Origin: Spinacia oleracea
Taxonomy: Eukaryota > Streptophyta > Magnoliopsida > Caryophyllales > Amaranthaceae
Assembly (NCBI RefSeq): GCF_020520425.1
Contig: NC_079492.1
Coordinates: 109,155,157 to 109,219,156, forward strand
Length of the DNA stretch: 64,000 bases
Reading direction: 5' to 3'
Shown piece after piece: positions 60,854 to 64,000 of the stretch. Every line of letters starts with the position of its first letter. Position 1 is the first letter of the stretch. The notes below the pieces were generated by a model. It did not search any database. It saw only the letters and a list, made by a program, of their open reading frames with translations, and was not told the origin of the DNA. Both the position numbers and the translations under genes were made by a program.

Positions 60854-63800
60854 TCATGAGAAAAGGTGAGGGTATTTTGATTTCATTTGGTCTTCGACTT
60901 CCCAAGTGGCCTCAGAAGAAGTATGATTAGCCCATAATACCTTAACCATACGAATTACTTTGTTTCGAAGTTGTTTTTCCCTATGATCGAGTATCTCAAT
61001 CGGTTTCTCCTCATAACTCAAATCGTTTCGCAGTCGCAGAGGTTCATGTCTAATCACATGACTTGGGTCGGGGACATACTTTCGTAACATCGACACGTGG
61101 AATACATTATGTACTTTATCTAGGTCTGTCGGTAAGGCGAGTCGATAAGCTACCTCGTTGACCCTATCCAATATCTCGTATGGCCCAATGTACCTTGGAC
61201 ATAACTTTCCTGACTGACCAAACCGCATTACTCCCTTGGTAGGCGATATTTTCAAAAACACATGGTCACCAACAACAAATTCTAATGGTCTTCTTCGTCG
61301 ATCAGCATAACTCTTTTGTCTGCTTTGTGCTGTTTTCATTCTCGACTGAATCAATCGAATCTTATCAGTCGCTTCTTGAATCAAGTCAGGTCCTATGATA
61401 CGAGCCTCATCAATATCACTCCAACACAAAGGTGTTCTACACTTTCTCCCGTAAAGCGCTTCGTATGGGGCCATTCCAATAGTTGCTTGGTAGCTGTTGT
61501 TATACGAAAACTCTATCATTGGAAGAAACTTTTCCCAACTTCCTTGGAAATCCAAAACACACGCCCTGAGCATGTCTTCCAAAATTTGATTGGTCCTTTC
61601 TGTTTGACCGTCAATTGTTAGATGGAATGCAGTACTAAAGTCAAGCCTTGTTCCAAGGGCATGTTGTAATTCTTTCCAAAACTTAGCTTGAAATCTTGAA
61701 TCGCGATCAGAAACAATCGAGCTAGGCACACCATGCAAGCGTACTATAGTGTTCACATATAGTTCTGCCAGTTGATCTAACTTCCAGTTCGTCTTAACGG
61801 CTAAGAAATGCGCTGATTTTGTTAATCGATCCACAATGACCCAAATACTATTCATTCCTTTTGTGGATGGGGGCAATCCTGAGATAAAATCCATTGATAT
61901 TCCGTCCCATTTCCATTCTGGCACGTTCAAGGGTTGCAATAATCCTGCTGGTCTTTGATGCTCTATTTTGATCCTCTGACATGTTAAACATTTTGCAACG
62001 AAATCTGCAGTTTCTTGCTTCATATTACTCCACCAGAATGTTGACTTCAAATCCTTGTATAATTTGCTTCCTCCGGGGTGAACAGAATATGGAGTGTTAT
62101 GAGCTTCTTCTAAAACTCTCCGCTTCAAAACTTCATTCCTTGGAATGCATAGTCGTCCTTGAAACCTTAAGGTACCATCTTCTTGGATGACAAATCCAGG
62201 TGACTTTCCTTTCTCTACATCGTTCCTTATTTTCTCCAACTCCAAGTCTCCAATTTGAGCTTCCTTTATCTCGTCCAACAAGGTTGGCCTTACTTCCATC
62301 ATGTTCAAGCATGCACTTCCTTCCTTTCGGATTAACTCCACTTCCATTCTTCTTAAGTCTTTAGATATGGTTTCGGGAAGCTCTAAAATTGAGTTGACAC
62401 GCGGTTTTCGACTTAAGGCATCGGCCACGACGTTGGCTTTTCCAGGATGATACAATATTTCAAGATCGTAGTCTTTGAGAAGTTCTAACCACCTTCGTTG
62501 CCTTAGGTTGAGTTCTTTTTGAGTGAAAATATATTTAAGGCTTTTATGGTCGGTGAAGATTTGGCATGAGACACCATACAAATAATGTCTCCAGATTTTG
62601 AGTGCAAACACTACAGCTGCAAGCTCTAAGTCATGGGTTGGATAATTTTGTTCGTGAACCTTAAGTTGGTGAGAAGCATAAGCAATGACCTTCCCATGTT
62701 GCATCAAAACACATCCTAACCCAAGTTTGGAGGCATCACTATATACAACAAGGCCTTCGGTGCCTGAAGGAAGAGTAAGGACGGGTGCGGTAGTAAGACG
62801 TTTCTTGAGTTCTTGAAAGGCTGACTCGCATTGTTCGGTCTACTCAAACTTAGTGGTTTTCTTCACAAGTCGGGTGATTGGTTGAGTTATTCTCGAGAAG
62901 TCTTGTACGAACCTTCTATAATAACCAGCTAAACCCATAAAACTCCTTACTTCGGGAACATTTGTAGGTCTAGGCCACTCAACAATTGCTTTTACTTTTT
63001 GAGGGTCCACCGAAACTCCTTCAGCACATATGATATGACCTAAGAACGCTACCTCTTTTAACCAAAATTCACACTTTTGTAACTTGGCATATAATTGATT
63101 CTCTCTTAAAACTTCAAGGACTTTTCTCAAGTGTTCTTCGTGTTCCTTTGGACTTTTGGAGTATATCAAGATGTCATCAATGAAGACTACGACAAATTGG
63201 TCCAGGTAAGGTTTGAAAACTCGGTTCATTAGGTCCATGAAGACAGCAGGGGCATTAGTTAATCCAAAAGGCATGACTACAAACTCATAATGTCCATATC
63301 GGGTTCTAAAGGCGGTTATATGAATGTCTTCGGGTTTTATTCGAAGTTGGTGATATCCCGATCTCAAATCTATCTTTGAAAAAGTGGTTGCTCCTCGAAG
63401 TTGGTCGAACAAATCATCAATACGAGGTAAGGGATATCGATTCTTGATGGTGATCTTATTTAACTCTCGATAGTCAATACATAGCCTCAAACTTCCATCC
63501 TTTTTCCTTACAAACAAGACGGGTGCTCCCCAAGGTGAAACACTAGGTCGAATATACCCTTTTTCCAACAGTTCATCTAATTGTTTCTTTAACTCTTGTA
63601 ATTCTGCGGGTGCCATTCTATAAGGTGCTTTAGAGACAGGGGCAGATCCTGGAATTAGGTCAATGTTAAAATCTATTTCTCTTTGTGGGGGCATGCCAGG
63701 TATTTCTTCTGGGAATACGTCAGGGTAATCACATACTACGGGTATGTCAAACAAGTTCGGTTCTTTACTCTCCAAGACATTGCAAAGATATCCATAACAA

Positions 63801-63973
63801 CCTGTTTTAAGTAGCTTCAGGGCTTTCATGGTAGAGATTACCTTAACTTTTGGTTTACCTACCCTATTTCGGTATGACACCTTTTTCCCATCTAACCCTC
63901 TAAGGGTTACTCTATGGTGAAGGCAACTTATGTCACCATGATACTTTGACAACCAATCCATTCCCAAAATCAC
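60854..63973 (-). pseudogene. Gypsy pol polyprotein (RT, RNase H, integrase, chromodomain), one internal stop
   Basis: The frame is open from the window edge except for one in-frame stop at 62840-62842. Order: protease end ([10 protein letters not shown]); reverse transcriptase with [36 protein letters not shown], the catalytic FIDDIL and FLGHII; RNase H (SDAS-type start, then [20 protein letters not shown]); integrase with the zinc HHCC region ([19 protein letters not shown]), the DDE core ([26 protein letters not shown]) and [11 protein letters not shown]-terminal [11 protein letters not shown] and a chromodomain ([15 protein letters not shown] to the end). The single stop lies between RT and RNase H. 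The proteins copy the element RNA and insert the DNA; the chromodomain is thought to steer insertion to heterochromatin. The upstream part lies outside the window. Confidence 0.95.
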
Positions 63974-64000
63974 ATCAAAGTCAGTTAGTTCGAATTGGAC

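Larger units (their letters stand above)
58066..64000 (-). mobile_element. Chromodomain Gypsy retrotransposon (Tekay/Del-like), cut by window end
   Basis: On the minus strand the pol gene is followed by a polypurine tract (60675-60690) and a 3' LTR (58066-60674). The flank at the 3' end is TCTCC (58061-58065), the expected half of a 5-bp duplication; the other half lies outside the window, as do gag, protease start, primer-binding site and 5' LTR. The integrase ends in a chromodomain, which places it in the chromovirus branch. It is inserted in the 5' part of the MULE transposase. Confidence 0.93.

Overview
This is a transposon-rich stretch of plant nuclear DNA. The low gene density, spliceosomal introns, (AT)n and (AAT)n tracts, dense MITEs, Copia and Gypsy LTRs and a plant tRNA-His all support that. 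The style of the Copia-type LTRs and of the ACTCCGTA-rich MITEs suggests Caryophyllales, probably Amaranthaceae (spinach, goosefoot or beet relatives). That placement is inferred from memory and was not tested by a search.

Only a few host genes look intact. A FUSC-family membrane protein lies at 20585-23219 (3 exons). A tRNA-His lies at 24186-24257 (minus). A soluble UDP-glucuronate decarboxylase (UXS3/5/6 type) lies at 26793-31763 (12 coding exons, 342 aa, all splice junctions in phase). An intronless histone H4 gene lies at 33270-33581 (minus).

The rest is mostly mobile DNA. 1-4.2 kb: broken host gene fragments (ISWI ATPase, subtilase); the subtilase piece lies between two oppositely oriented tRNA-like sequences inside a field of AAAGTAAAT motifs. 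5-14.5 kb: MITEs (Stowaway-, CACTA- and PIF/Harbinger-like), a SINE, an internally duplicated Helitron, a truncated LINE and a decayed MULE transposase. 15037-20108: a seemingly intact MULE with 114-bp identical terminal inverted repeats and a perfect 9-bp target duplication. It carries a 1063-aa mudrA-like transposase and a convergent gene for a GRF zinc-finger protein with a C-terminal hydrophobic helix, and sits about 470 bp upstream of the FUSC start codon. 34-38 kb: a hAT-like element and two PIF/Harbinger-like MITEs, each with another MITE nested inside. 38.5-50 kb: a decayed autonomous Helitron (minus strand; Rep/helicase plus RPA1-like gene) invaded by a solo LTR and three MITEs. 50.6-53.6 kb: two hAT-like elements with internal short-repeat arrays. 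55.3-58.1 kb: a second, broken MULE transposase split by a solo LTR with a perfect 5-bp duplication. 58066-64000: a chromodomain Gypsy element (3' LTR, polypurine tract, most of pol), cut by the window end and inserted into that MULE.

The best candidates for something little described are the MULE with its GRF partner gene and repeated TTCACCAAAT(A/G)CCC motif, the paired tRNA-like/AAAGTAAAT structure, and four PIF/Harbinger-like MITEs that share ends and a TAA duplication but carry different subterminal repeat arrays.
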